This document shows positions 39,845 through 50,073 of a DNA stretch of 64,000 bases, piece after piece. The position numbers and the translations under genes are program-made. The DNA is from Mesostigma viride (Eukaryota > Streptophyta > Mesostigmatophyceae > Mesostigmatales > Mesostigmataceae), in the NCBI GenBank assembly GCA_009746045.1, contig RPFO01000418.1, positions 924,582 to 988,581 on the forward strand, read 5' to 3'. Under the pieces are notes generated by a model. It searched no databases, had not been told where the DNA came from, and saw only the letters and a list, made by a program, of their open reading frames with translations. How positions within the stretch are numbered: the first letter of the stretch is position 1; every line of letters begins with the position of its first letter.

Positions 39845-40804
39845 CCAAAGTACCAAGTGGTGACTGGTGCTTACTGGTTGACAGCCGGTCCTTCAGGGTT
39901 AGGTACACCCTCCTGGACAGGAGTTGGTGTGGAATGTCACTCCTACCAGCTGAGAATCTTGCCTGGCCCTCCCCATGGGGTTCAGAAGAGTCGCCAGGAC
40001 TTAAGTCGACGCCTTTGGCCTCAAACAGTTAGGCCATGCAAGGGCAGCCCGAATGCTGGTTCTTACAGGTTGCTGTATATATGTTTTCTAGTGCTTGTTT
40101 CCAACCTGTTGCTAATAAAGAACCTGGTTGTGTGACCATGTGGATCATGGTTGCCAGAGAACCACATTCTGGGTTATATAATGCTTGAATAAAACATAAT
40201 CATGTCTTTCTCATGTTGTTTTCATGGTTGTAATGTCTCCCTTGTGAAGTTCCAGGTAATCTATAAACCTGGAGATTGGGGTGGGGTTCAATTCCCCAGC
40301 AGAGCCACAGCCTGGCATGAGTGATTCCTGGGCTTAACACCCAGTGAAGACATGGGCTCCCCAATGAGGCAGTATTTGTATAGGTGCTACCTGAGTCTCT
40401 TTGAGCATAAAAAGGGAAAGGCTGGCCAAGGCGGGCGCCATAAGAACGGGCGCCTGTGATAACTGTGAAAGATCAGGAACTCACAATAATACGTTCTTGG
40501 CATCCTTTAATCCCAGCCATTGGACTAGGTAATGTGCCTTGACTTTAATCTAACACCAAGTTCCCAAGGAAAGGTTGGGAGCTGACCAAGGGGTCAGGGG
40601 ATAACCTGGGGTGACCTCTGATTCACTGGCCAGTACACCTAGCCTGGTCCAAGGGCGTATATGTTGTTTCCCAAAAGGAGGCAGGACCCTGGGCCCTATC
40701 AGGTCTGATCAATCCCAAGGGACCAAGCGGTCTGTGGCTGAGTGAGCACAAGCAAGGTTAGGCTTGTTTCAAGCTGGTCCAGCTCCAAAAGAAGAAAGGG
40801 TTGG
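39845..40804 (+). other. Copia-2 3' non-coding region
   Basis: This has AATAAA at about 40112 and 40189, the conserved module around the T-arm-like hairpin (40282-40298) through about 40375, and the purine tract AAAAGAAGAAAGGG (40787-40800) before the LTR. No ORF is recognised. Confidence 0.7.
40282..40298 (+). ncRNA. T-arm-like hairpin, Copia-2
   Basis: TGGGG-TTCAATT-CCCCA has a 5-bp stem and a T-loop-like 7-base loop. Compared with Copia-1, one stem position changed from A-T to G-C on both sides. Confidence 0.6.
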
Positions 40805-41448
40805 AGTTAGCATTTTGGGCAACCAATATGCTAAGTGGATACAGTTTGGAAAGACCTTTCCAACGCCGTGCTGACCGCCTGAAACAGACAAGGGACAAGA
40901 AAGATATCAAGTCCCGAAGTCCTAGCCATCCGTGGCCGACTAGGGTGCAGTCCTCTGGTGTAGTGGACAGGACACGTGGCAGGCCGTGCCTGCACAGGCT
41001 TAGCCTGTCTATCACGTGACTGTGGTCCACGTAGGCCAGGAGGAGCAGCAGCCTGTGACTAGTAGGGTACTGGCACTGGCACAAGGCTGCAAGGATACTA
41101 GGCCTTGCAGGCTTGTGACAGGTCCTGTACTTCCTAGGTTGCAGAGTCTAGGCAAATCCAGTACGTCCTGGCTCTGCGCTGATGCCAGTGGACGTTGTGG
41201 ATTTGCCTGCACGCCTGCACGTGCCTCGTCATGCCGATGGGAACGAGGAACAACGCAAGGATATAGCTTGGTCATGGGGGATGACCAGCTATCTCGGAAA
41301 GCACGAACCGTGGGTGCCACCTTGGTCGTGGAAGTGCCCATTGTGGTCGTGGCCTGGTGAACAGATTTAAGGTTGCTGCCTTGCAACATTGGCTAAGACG
41401 CGCTGTGAAAGACCAAGAGCTCACACCCGTTGGGAGCTCTTTCTAACT
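40805..41448 (+). repeat. Copia-2 3' LTR
   Basis: 644-bp direct repeat of 32966-33609. Confidence 0.92.
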
Positions 41449-41453
41449 GCAAG

Positions 41454-41975
41454 AGATGCCCATTTGGCACTGGCCTATTGTTTATATACTTGTGCACTGT
41501 GCTTGCTAGTCCTGAGCAGCCTAGGAGGCCTGCTCAGTAATAACACCCCCGGTACAGTATTCACTACCTGTACAGCGCTCAACTCCTATACAGTAGGTCT
41601 GCCATACAGGCACAGTGACCACAGAGCACAGTCCACAGTGACTATTGCATCTGCACCTAGAAGTCCAGGACTAAGCCTGCGGTACCAACAGACCACAGGT
41701 TAAGGTTCCTATTTCCTGCGTACGACGTATTAATCCAATACCGTCGTAGGTACAGCACCTAATTCCTGTCAGCCCAGGAATTACTGTCGACCCCATATGT
41801 CGTCGGCAAATATTCACGTCCGACTTAGAAGAACAGCCGGCTCGCGCTCGCGCGCGACCGGGAAGTCGGAACGCCATAACTTTCTTGATACTTGTCGGAA
41901 TGAACTCGTTCCGGTGCCGCTGGAATCGCAGAGATATGCCGAATCAGGATCACGCCAATGCGCTTGGCGTTAACT
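41454..41975 (-). repeat. Copia-3 3' LTR, second piece
   Basis: 522 bp that match 48790-49311. With 32793-32965 they make the 695-bp LTR; the intervening GCAAG (41449-41453) is the second copy of the Copia-2 target. Confidence 0.9.
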
Positions 41976-42722
41976 CCAATCCTTTCTTTTCTTGAGCTGT
42001 AGCAGCTCACACAAGTCTACATACAAACACACACAATGGGTACTGGACATCCTCCCCGACTACAAGTCACAACCCGCTGGGCATGACAGTCAGCTTGGAT
42101 TCCTTATTATATGTACATAGCACCCATACTGGCTCAGGAGCACAAACAAATTACAATGAGTCCCTATCCCTTCACGGGAAGCTCGTTGTGTTACCCATGT
42201 ACAAGAGGTTGGCCAACTGTGGCAGCCCATAGGTGTTCAGCTAAGAACTTGAGAAGTATGTACAACCTTCAGGACCTTAGGCGAAACCCCACAGATCACC
42301 CACAACAGCTCATCAGAAAACATTGCTGACCCCCAGACGGGAGTCGGCGCCGGTCTGCTGCCCCTTATCGAACCAGACACAACATCTACGCGAAGCACAT
42401 GCAAAACACAAGCTCCCATACTCGTTCCAACCGTGGAAAATCAGGGGACCTGTCGCCACCTCACCAGCATGGTGGATGGGTCAGCCAGTCCGTGAAACTC
42501 CGCCTTAAGACGGCACCAGGGAATCGAACCCCGCCCACAAACCACAGATCTGGGGAAACCTCAGACTGAGATGAAAACCCCAGATAGACATCTCTCCATC
42601 AGAGACAATGTCAGACATTCCCACACCAGAGACATGTCTCACCCCTCAAGGTGTGCTCAGGATTATGTACAATCAAGCTCCCAGCCTGATATCCAGAGAC
42701 TTAAGCACCCAGCTCTCAGCTT
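41976..42722 (-). other. Copia-3 3' non-coding region
   Basis: The purine tract AAGAAAAGAAAGGATTGG (41993-41976 on the minus strand) adjoins the LTR. The T-arm-like hairpin is at 42517-42533. No ORF is recognised. Confidence 0.7.
42517..42533 (-). ncRNA. T-arm-like hairpin, Copia-3
   Basis: On the minus strand CGGGG-TTCGATT-CCCTG. The stem includes one G-U pair and the loop fits the T-loop consensus. It lies about 540 bases from the LTR, as in Copia-1 and -2 (about 500). Confidence 0.6.
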
Positions 42723-45700
42723 TTAGACAGATAGACCGACTTGACAGTCAGCATTCATGAGCTTCCTCAGTACATTGTACTGGGCTGGGGCCTTGTGTGG
42801 CAGCTTTGTCAATGCATCAGCAGGGTTCTCCTCGCCAGGGATATGCTTCAAGTCAACCAAACTGGCCAACTCCTTCAGCAACAAATAATCCAGGTCCCGG
42901 CTCCTGGCCAGCTGCTTGTGAACAAACTGGACCATACCCATGCTGTCTGTTAGCAACAACGTCTCCATCTGCAAGGTCCAAGGGGTAACTGAAGCCAGCT
43001 CCAGCATTAACTCCTTTATGTACAGGCTGGACTGGATCCCCTCGCATATGGCCCTGCATTCTGCCACATCTGAACTGATACAGACCCTCTTCTGCAGTCT
43101 GCTGTACCAGCTGAACAAACTTGCCCTGCTCTGATAAAAAGCAAACAGAGCAGCAGATCTCCCCCTGACCTTGGTAACCTGGCGAGCATCCATGGAACTG
43201 TCAACAAAGATCTCCAAGGTGATAGGCTGGGTAAAGTCAATCCCAGACAAAATCAGATCAGGGGTACTCTCCACCAACCGGGCTATGACTCGAGGCTTCT
43301 CATCCTCAAGCACCTCATCAGGCATTCTGCTATGGACCATCAAAGACGGACCACAGATGCTGGCAAACCAGGCCCACATGCCTCTCAACTCAGGTCCTGC
43401 AGCCTGGGTGATCTTCTCTGGCAAGGCCTTCACAATGGTCTGTTTATAATCTCCTCCAGCCTGAAGCCTGATACTCCACTCCCCGTCCCTCCTGAACAGG
43501 GTAGCCTGCATTCCACAGAACACTACAGGCTTGTTGGGCTCCTGCCACAGCTCCTTGCCCAGTGAAAACTTGCCACTGATGACAGGAATAAACTTCTTCA
43601 GCCAGGTCGTGGGGGCTAGCAAATGCAGATCATCTCCATGCAAACTAGCATACACTGGCAGACCCTCCCATTGGGCCAGCAGCAAACAGGGATCAACTGA
43701 AGACACTCTCAAGCCACACTCACTGATCAGAGCTTCCTGCAGCGTGAGTCTCCAGATGATTGGGCTCGACCTGAGTCCTTCCAGGCCCTTCAGAATAACC
43801 AGGAATTGTTGATGCAGCTCCAGCTTCCAGATGGCAGGCACCTCAACACAGTAAGGCTCATCCTGCTTCCACACCCTCCTGGCCACTTCTGGATCAGATT
43901 TTAAAAATGCCCTCTTGAAGTCCAGCAGCACTGATGACATAGCTGCTCCCCTGTTCAGCAACCCCACGTAGAGACATAGCAAAATTCTCCATGTGTCGTG
44001 TAGCATCCCTGGCGTGTATAGCTCCTCTCCTGGCAGACTCCCCGTGCCGTGATACTCATTCAGGACAGGCCTGACATGGGGCACTGATACCTCATCCACA
44101 ACCTTCCTCTTCAGCACAAATCTCAAAGCAAGCTTCCTTGATGCTGGGGGACGTCTGTCTGTTGGTGCAGCACACTCAAACTGCAACCACTCCTCCAATG
44201 CCTTGGAGAAGGCGAGCTTCCAAGCCTCAAACAAAGTAGGCGAGCTCATCTCTTGGACCAGCTGGTCATATGTCAAAGGAGAGTGTGCAGCAAGGCTCCT
44301 GTGAGTTATGCCAATACTGCTGGGGTGCAACACAGCTGGAATCACCAAACTGGCCGCTGGGGGCACCTCCCCTTCATCCCATTTTACACCCTTGACTGGC
44401 TTGGCCCTGCACCTGACTGGAAATGTTGTCCTGAAATTTTCTAGGGGAATCATCCCCCAGCCATCTCTTCTCAGAGCTGTAGCTCTGATAGAAATCCCAG
44501 GATTGCCCAGAAAATTCTGACCCAAAATCACAGGGCCATCATAGTCCTCTAGGACAAGGAAGGTCACATCCACACCCATGACAGGGGCAGTAACCTCTCC
44601 CAACACCCTTAGATGCGTCCTACCACTGAAATCAGACACCCAGGGGCAACTTGGTTCTCCGACCAGCAGTTCTCCTGTATGCTGAGGTCCCATGACAGAA
44701 ACCTGTGCATTGGTATCTATCTCCATGGCAGCTACCTCAGGTTCATCCAACTGGACAAGCTTGGACACCTTAGGCTCCTTCTTGGCTCTTTGCAAAGCCT
44801 GTACAATATCTGATAGACGCACACCCCTAGGCCTGGTGTCGGGCCGTTCCGGAGGTGCAGCCTGTCCGCCTGCTTGCCCAACCACCGTATGTGAAGGTAC
44901 CCCAGGGGCCGGGCCAGGGTCACCCTGAGGGCTCGATACAGCTGTAGCACCCTGATCAGGAAGCTCCACGTCACCCCCGCCTTGTACACCAGCGGGCACC
45001 TGGAAGAGGTCTCCTTGATTACCTCCCCGGGGACGGATCTTTGACCAGGACAGACGGTGCACTGCTTGGGAGCCATCAATGGCCACCCAGCACTTATGGC
45101 CAGCGGCTTCTACTCGGGTCACCACCCCATCATGCCAGCTGCCACGTTTCCCTGGAAAGCTTGGTTCCTTCCACACAACAACCTGTTGTCCAACGTTAGG
45201 TTCTAGGACACTCCAGCCCTTGTCTTTCTGCCTCAGCTTGAGGAACTTGGCCTCTAGCTTCTCCTTCCATGCCTGCTCAGCATCAGCTGGCAGCATCCTG
45301 GTATGCAGCATAAGAGGATTGATGGCAATGTCACCAAAGAACATGGGAGTCCTCAGGTTCAGCCTGTCCTCCACAGAACGTAGCCATGCAGATGTCACAA
45401 TGGCAGATGACGTCCTTGGAATCCTCTCCACCAGCAGCACAGTCTTGATCTCTTGGATGGCTCTCTCCACCACCCCTTGCTGGCCGTGGCTCTCCCTGGG
45501 TGTAATCAGCAACTCTGGAAACTCTGGCAGGTTCTCACAGCACTCAAACTGAATGTCACACTGCAACAACTCCAACCCAGGGTACCTGCTCCTTGTCAAC
45601 TTCAGAGCAGCAATCAATGTAGGCTTCTCCATGTCAGGCAGGATCTCTAGGGTCTTGTACTTGGTATATCTGTCCACTGCCACCAGCAGCTTCAAACCCC

Positions 45701-46166
45701 TGATTCTCTGAATATCTACCTGCACATGGCCTGGCTGCAAAATAGGAGTCCTGGCATGAGACTGCTTGGGCTTTCTAGCAACTAGCCTGCACTTGCAAGC
45801 TTGAGCAACCTGTTGGCAGATGGAGTACAACTCACTTCCTCCCAGCCGTCTAGCAACTTGCAAAGACTGAGCTGCATGGCCAAACATGGTATGCAACCTT
45901 GAGGCAATGTCATACAAGAGAGAAAACCTTTTATTGTCATTATTAGCACTCAAGGTATGTACAGATCCCTTATGTACAGGAGGCACCAGGGTCGTGCCTG
46001 TCAGACTGTCTCCAGCCCTATCCTCATCCTGACCATCCTGTGCCAGTCCTGCACGGTCAGAATGCTTCTGAGATCCACCTGGGTCCACATCACCAGGTCC
46101 TACCTCAGGCTCAGCACCGCCATGGCGGGCACGTTGGCGAGTAACCACTGCAGCTACAGCTGGCAT
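42723..46166 (-). CDS. pol: Copia-3 pol (integrase, protease-like, RT, RNase H)
   Basis: This intact 1147-aa frame starts at ATG 46166 (MPAVAAVV), in a different frame from gag. Order: gag-pre-integrase-like RLHTMFGHA; integrase core with HVQVDIQRIRG, CDIQFE and HGQQGVVERAI (29 residues between the last D and E); C-domain with GKRGSWHDGVVT; protease-like EIDTNAQVS and ILGQNFL; RT with DFKRAFL and HGDD; RNase H with FVDSSMD, SSDVAECRA and NPADALTK. The same domain order as in the other two elements shows that the protease position is ancestral to this group. How pol is expressed is unclear here: after the gag UGA (followed by CUU) that frame meets a TAG near the pol ATG. Confidence 0.87.
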   Translation of the reverse strand: MPAVAAVVTRQRARHGGAEPEVGPGDVDPGGSQKHSDRAGLAQDGQDEDRAGDSLTGTTLVPPVHKGSVHTLSANNDNKRFSLLYDIASRLHTMFGHAAQSLQVARRLGGSELYSICQQVAQACKCRLVARKPKQSHARTPILQPGHVQVDIQRIRGLKLLVAVDRYTKYKTLEILPDMEKPTLIAALKLTRSRYPGLELLQCDIQFECCENLPEFPELLITPRESHGQQGVVERAIQEIKTVLLVERIPRTSSAIVTSAWLRSVEDRLNLRTPMFFGDIAINPLMLHTRMLPADAEQAWKEKLEAKFLKLRQKDKGWSVLEPNVGQQVVVWKEPSFPGKRGSWHDGVVTRVEAAGHKCWVAIDGSQAVHRLSWSKIRPRGGNQGDLFQVPAGVQGGGDVELPDQGATAVSSPQGDPGPAPGVPSHTVVGQAGGQAAPPERPDTRPRGVRLSDIVQALQRAKKEPKVSKLVQLDEPEVAAMEIDTNAQVSVMGPQHTGELLVGEPSCPWVSDFSGRTHLRVLGEVTAPVMGVDVTFLVLEDYDGPVILGQNFLGNPGISIRATALRRDGWGMIPLENFRTTFPVRCRAKPVKGVKWDEGEVPPAASLVIPAVLHPSSIGITHRSLAAHSPLTYDQLVQEMSSPTLFEAWKLAFSKALEEWLQFECAAPTDRRPPASRKLALRFVLKRKVVDEVSVPHVRPVLNEYHGTGSLPGEELYTPGMLHDTWRILLCLYVGLLNRGAAMSSVLLDFKRAFLKSDPEVARRVWKQDEPYCVEVPAIWKLELHQQFLVILKGLEGLRSSPIIWRLTLQEALISECGLRVSSVDPCLLLAQWEGLPVYASLHGDDLHLLAPTTWLKKFIPVISGKFSLGKELWQEPNKPVVFCGMQATLFRRDGEWSIRLQAGGDYKQTIVKALPEKITQAAGPELRGMWAWFASICGPSLMVHSRMPDEVLEDEKPRVIARLVESTPDLILSGIDFTQPITLEIFVDSSMDARQVTKVRGRSAALFAFYQSRASLFSWYSRLQKRVCISSDVAECRAICEGIQSSLYIKELMLELASVTPWTLQMETLLLTDSMGMVQFVHKQLARSRDLDYLLLKELASLVDLKHIPGEENPADALTKLPHKAPAQYNVLRKLMNADCQVGLSV

Positions 46167-46315
46167 ACTCTCTGTGTGGTAACCAAGCTTGCCCCATCGT
46201 GTCCAATAGGCTCTTTCACTAGAGCATGGGGCTGCCCCTCACTGCTGTCACTAGCAGCTTCATTACACACCCCTGGGGGCACCCTCCAGGGTTCAGGGAT
46301 GTGTGCAGGCTCAAG

Positions 46316-47440
46316 TCAATGATCAGCAGCCTTGCCCTTGCCCTTGTCCTGGGATGGACCAGCCTTGTCCTTGCTGCCACCCTGAGCTGGCTTGCTCTGA
46401 CCTTCCTGCCTCAGGTACGAGGGACACTCATTCCTGAAGTGACCCTTCCCCTGGCAGAAATAACATTCCACCTGACTGATGTCCCGTGAGGTCCCACTGC
46501 TGGGCCCAGCCTTGGGAGGACCACCCACCCTCTTGAAGTCAAACTGGGACTGTGGATGTCCCGACTTCGGCGGGGTCCCCCGTCCAGCCCTTCTGTCACG
46601 CCCCCTCCTGGACCTTCCTCGACCCCTTGAAGAGGTCTCAGGCCCTCTCGAGGGCGCTGGGCCCCCGTGGCCCGATCCCCTCATGGACTTAACCGTGGGT
46701 TCAGTGGCCTCCTCATCACCCTGACGAGGGCGCTTACCACCCACGTACTTGCCGCTGAAACACTCATACAACTGGTCCGTCATGGCTGCCCAGCCATGGA
46801 CCTGTCGCATGTGGATGGTCACATTATCCATGGTGACCGGATCCAGCTGCAGCGACTTGAGAAAGTCGCCCATGGCCATCCGATCTGCGACGAAGAAGCC
46901 CTTGGCCATGGCGTCCTCCCTCAGCTTGACGAAGTCTTCAAAGGCGTGGACCACTAGTTGCCCCTTGATGGGCTTGTAGTCCAGGTATTCTTGCTTCAGG
47001 TGGGACCCATCTATGGTCCTCTTGTCACTCAGGAACGACCTGAGTCGCGTCATAAACGCCGTCCAGGTGTCCCCCGCCGCGTGTCGCTCCCGAACAAACT
47101 TGAACAGCCGCCTCGCCGACTGCCGTATGTAGGCACTAGACGCCAGGATGCGAAGCTTGTCACCGTTGTATATCTCCGTGTACAAGTTCATGTCCTCTAA
47201 CATCCTCTCAGCATCCCGGGGCTGCCAATTGTCCTTGATGGACTGAAACTGGCCTAGCACCGCGTACCCCTCAGCAACGGTTGGTCGCTTAGGCGCCGCT
47301 TGATCTGCGGCTGGCGCGTGCTGCCCGCCCTGCGATCCTTGGCTCTGATTATCTGGCACCTCAGCCTGGTCTCCCAGCGCCTGGCCGTCCCCGCGTCCAT
47401 CGCGTCCACCGCGTCCATCGCGTCCATCTCGTCCATCCAT
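46316..47440 (-). CDS. gag: Copia-3 gag
   Basis: This gag has 374 aa from the first in-frame ATG at 47440 (MDGRDGRDG); the frame is open to 47551 without an ATG. A GRDGRGGRD-like repeat opens it. A helical capsid-like region follows (YAVLGQFQSIKDNWQPRDAERMLEDM onwards in outline), then a basic region and the zinc knuckle CYFCQGKGHFRNEC. It ends KGKAADH. An overlapping frame (MDEMDAMDAVDAMDAG) over the GATGGACGC-type repeat is a by-product. Confidence 0.75.
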   Translation of the reverse strand: MDGRDGRDGRGGRDGRGDGQALGDQAEVPDNQSQGSQGGQHAPAADQAAPKRPTVAEGYAVLGQFQSIKDNWQPRDAERMLEDMNLYTEIYNGDKLRILASSAYIRQSARRLFKFVRERHAAGDTWTAFMTRLRSFLSDKRTIDGSHLKQEYLDYKPIKGQLVVHAFEDFVKLREDAMAKGFFVADRMAMGDFLKSLQLDPVTMDNVTIHMRQVHGWAAMTDQLYECFSGKYVGGKRPRQGDEEATEPTVKSMRGSGHGGPAPSRGPETSSRGRGRSRRGRDRRAGRGTPPKSGHPQSQFDFKRVGGPPKAGPSSGTSRDISQVECYFCQGKGHFRNECPSYLRQEGQSKPAQGGSKDKAGPSQDKGKGKAADH

Positions 47441-47842
47441 CCCAGCGCCGCGCCGCCGAAGCCCATAAAGCCCGCTTGTTGGTTGATAGCTCCATCTCCA
47501 TGATGGCCTCTGTTCAGATCTGCTACAGCCAGCCAAGTGGCCAAGCAGCAATTAAAGCAATATAAGCTACTGAACAAGAAAGGAAAGTGCCAAGTGTTAC
47601 CACTCAGGCAAGACCACCACGGCTGGCCCCAGGCGCGTCCTGGTTCTCCTTGTCGCTGTCGTCGTCGCTGTCGCTCACCACAATCAGCTCTGGTACCCTG
47701 CTACCTGCTGCGCCGTCGTCGACCCGCTGTCGGCCCGCGATGACTGAATCGTCACCGTTGGTATAGTAGACAGGTGACAACCCGTCGTTGGCACCCCGCG
47801 GATTGTATCTTGGCACCTCGTGGTCGCCAAGTGTCTCGTCGC

Positions 47843-48523
47843 CTAGCCCAGCGACACCCCCTGCTCCTCCTCAAGGTCACTATCGTACCTAAGAGGTGCA
47901 AACTCTTCCCAACGCGTCACACGAACGCGAAGGGGCGGGGGCAGCTCCTGAAAAGGAACTCTTACTCGCTCTGGAAACCTGCCGACTCTTGTCGCGCGCT
48001 GTCCTCCGGCGATGGCTTCCGCTGTCGCCCCGACCTCTGCAAGCCGCCTGTAGTGCTCCGCTCCGCGTCGTTCACGCCTAACTGGCCCCGCTGCAACACC
48101 CTCGTCGCCGATGCCGCCTGCGAAAGCACGTGGTACTCCCGCGCCCGCTACTGTCGGTACAAACTCGTGTCGCCCTGCGCCAGCTGCTTCCGCAACCTCG
48201 CCTCGCCTTGCCGCCAACTCCGTCCGCACTCGCTCAGCTACTGCTGTAATCACCGTCTGGATGCCGACCAACCCGTGAAGCTCCTGCTCGAGGTCGTCGA
48301 TGCTCCGGTGCTCCGGAATGACGATGGTTTGTACGTGTCGCAGAATTCGCTCCCAATCTTCGACCTGGTCGTCGACGAATTGCACGAAGCTGCGATTTAC
48401 AGGCGGACGATCTGCAAGCAATAAAGATAGATCCCGAACGACACGACGTAATTCAGGAGAAATCGAACCCCCAGCAGACTGCCGAAACCGGAAATCCTGC
48501 TGCCGTTGTTCCTCCTGCACCAT
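47843..48523 (-). CDS. Copia-3 ORF0 (extra ORF before gag)
   Basis: This 226-aa ORF from ATG 48523 begins about 90 bases after the 5' LTR, the position of ORF0 in the other two elements. It is helical with an Arg/Glu-rich character (for example VAERVRTELAARRGEVAEA) and an acidic end (DSDLEEEQG). I could not align it confidently with the Copia-1 and -2 ORF0. It may be a diverged homologue or an independent protein. Confidence 0.5.
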   Translation of the reverse strand: MVQEEQRQQDFRFRQSAGGSISPELRRVVRDLSLLLADRPPVNRSFVQFVDDQVEDWERILRHVQTIVIPEHRSIDDLEQELHGLVGIQTVITAVAERVRTELAARRGEVAEAAGAGRHEFVPTVAGAGVPRAFAGGIGDEGVAAGPVRRERRGAEHYRRLAEVGATAEAIAGGQRATRVGRFPERVRVPFQELPPPLRVRVTRWEEFAPLRYDSDLEEEQGVSLG

Positions 48524-48616
48524 TCACCACCAGACGAGCTCCTCGCGTCGTCAACGCTGCACACCGCAACCGGCAACGACCCTCCTGGCCGTTCCGCTGA
48601 GACTGGTTGTAATTTG

Positions 48617-49311
48617 AGTTAACGTTCTTATCACACGCAATGTGAAGGATATGGTTGCAATGCAGCAATGTGTGATATGGTTGGAAACGGAGCTTTGTTA
48701 AAATCGGATAATGTTACAGCGCTCACACACTTGAGGCTTGTACACGCGCTTGCCAAGTCAAGGCACAACACGTGAGGCGGGCTCGCAAGAGATGCCCATT
48801 TGGCACTGGCCTATTGTTTATATACTTGTGCACTGTGCTTGCTAGTCCTGAGCAGCCTAGGAGGCCTGCTCAGTAATAACACCCCCGGTACAGTATTCAC
48901 TACCTGTACAGCGCTCAACTCCTATACAGTAGGTCTGCCATACAGGCACAGTGACCACAGAGCACAGTCCACAGTGACTATTGCATCTGCACCTAGAAGT
49001 CCAGGACTAAGCCTGCGGTACCAACAGACCACAGGTTAAGGTTCCTATTTCCTGCGTACGACGTATTAATCCAATACCGTCGTAGGTACAGCACCTAATT
49101 CCTGTCAGCCCAGGAATTACTGTCGACCCCATATGTCGTCGGCAAATATTCACGTCCGACTTAGAAGAACAGCCGGCTCGCGCTCGCGCGCGACCGGGAA
49201 GTCGGAACGCCATAACTTTCTTGATACTTGTCGGAATGAACTCGTTCCGGTGCCGCTGGAATCGCAGAGATATGCCGAATCAGGATCACGCCAATGCGCT
49301 TGGCGTTAACT
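48617..49311 (-). repeat. Copia-3 5' LTR
   Basis: This 695-bp uninterrupted LTR shows the empty Copia-2 target GCAAG at 48785-48789. The right end GTTAACT adjoins the AGAGG duplication. Confidence 0.9.
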
Positions 49312-49316
49312 AGAGG

Positions 49317-49348
49317 CCACTCTGGACTTGCATCACTGCAAATTTTAG
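49317..49348 (+). pseudogene. 3' end of the gene interrupted by Copia-3
   Basis: Continuation of the late gene from 32792. In the second reading frame it adds ten codons (ATLDLHHCKF) and a TAG at 49346-49348. In the first frame it would run on for about 47 codons. Confidence 0.45.
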
Positions 49349-49497
49349 CCAAGTTCGACACTTGTGCAAGTCTCGCCACCTTCGCGCCCTGTCCAGGCCG
49401 TGCCAGCAGACGTAACGGACCTTTGCACACAGTGCACAAATAGGCAAAATCACGTGCAGGTCACGCATCTCACGTTGCAAGCCCTCTGCCGGTAGCC

Positions 49498-50073
49498 ATG
49501 GCTTCCCGAAACGCAGGGCCCTGCGAGAAGGCGTTGGCCACGCTTGGAAAATACCTCGATAGTCTCGAGGACGGCCAGACAAAGATATCGGACCAGCTCT
49601 GCTACCTGACGCACCAGGTCTCCCTTTTGTCCGGGGCACCCGGTGCTGTTGGAGGCACCGGACCTACCTGCGAGGTTCTCAAGATTCACGACGCCGGATA
49701 TGACGATGTCGACCGCAAGACGCCCAAAATTTGCGTCGAGTGGGTCTACGAGAGGAACGCGGCAAGGCCGAGGAAGGTCGAGGACCGTTGCGAGTGGATT
49801 CGCCTCGACCAAGCCGACGGATGCGTTAAGATGGTTGACGAATTCGTCGATGGCTTCTCCAAGTCCAAGCGCCAGCCGGGCATTTCCCCCATTGCGCTCT
49901 ACAAGGCATGGGAGGAGGCAAAGAAGGGTTTCGAGGACGCAAAGACCGCCACTTCCCATGGCAGGAAGAGGAACCGCGAGGAAGCGTCAAGCTCCCACGG
50001 CCTTAACGACAAGAGGAAGACCGGCTCGAACGTTGTGAAGAGCCAGACTGGAAACTCCAAGGACAAGGAGTAG
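49498..50073 (+). CDS. basic-tailed protein of unknown function
   Basis: This 191-aa protein is the last gene before the right terminal repeat. The N-terminal part is helical (EKALATLGKYLDSLEDGQTK), the middle is mixed (VLKIHDAGYDD, ICVEWVYERN), and the last 50 residues are strongly charged with NLS-like RKRNREE and DKRK. No family is recognised. It has no TCTA motif upstream, so it may be regulated differently from the capsid genes. A 169-codon antisense frame exists but begins with GTG and is Leu/Cys-rich. A DNA-binding or nuclear role is possible, from charge only. Confidence 0.55.
   Translation: MASRNAGPCEKALATLGKYLDSLEDGQTKISDQLCYLTHQVSLLSGAPGAVGGTGPTCEVLKIHDAGYDDVDRKTPKICVEWVYERNAARPRKVEDRCEWIRLDQADGCVKMVDEFVDGFSKSKRQPGISPIALYKAWEEAKKGFEDAKTATSHGRKRNREEASSSHGLNDKRKTGSNVVKSQTGNSKDKE

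Larger units (their letters stand above)
32966..41448 (+). mobile_element. Copia-2 LTR retrotransposon (nested in the Copia-3 LTR)
   Basis: The element is 8483 bp with 644-bp LTRs and the target duplication GCAAG (32961-32965 and 41449-41453). The ends are AGTTAG...CTAACT. The uninterrupted target exists in the other Copia-3 LTR at 48785-48789. The LTRs differ by at least one base (33484 A, 41323 T). Pol carries three frameshifts although the insertion is young, so some may be assembly errors. Confidence 0.92.
32793..49311 (-). mobile_element. Copia-3 LTR retrotransposon (outer, holds Copia-2)
   Basis: The element spans 16519 bp, or about 8031 bp without the nested Copia-2, with 695-bp LTRs and the target duplication AGAGG (32788-32792 and 49312-49316). 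The ends are AGTTAAC...GTTAACT. Its 3' LTR (low coordinates) is split by Copia-2. It encodes an extra ORF, gag and a complete pol on the minus strand. It is more distant from Copia-1 and -2 than they are from each other. Confidence 0.9.

Noticed and set aside
49450-49959. 169-codon minus-strand frame opposite the last viral gene
   Set aside because: Starts with GTG and is Leu/Cys-rich; the plus frame has an ATG, a natural composition and the direction of its neighbours.
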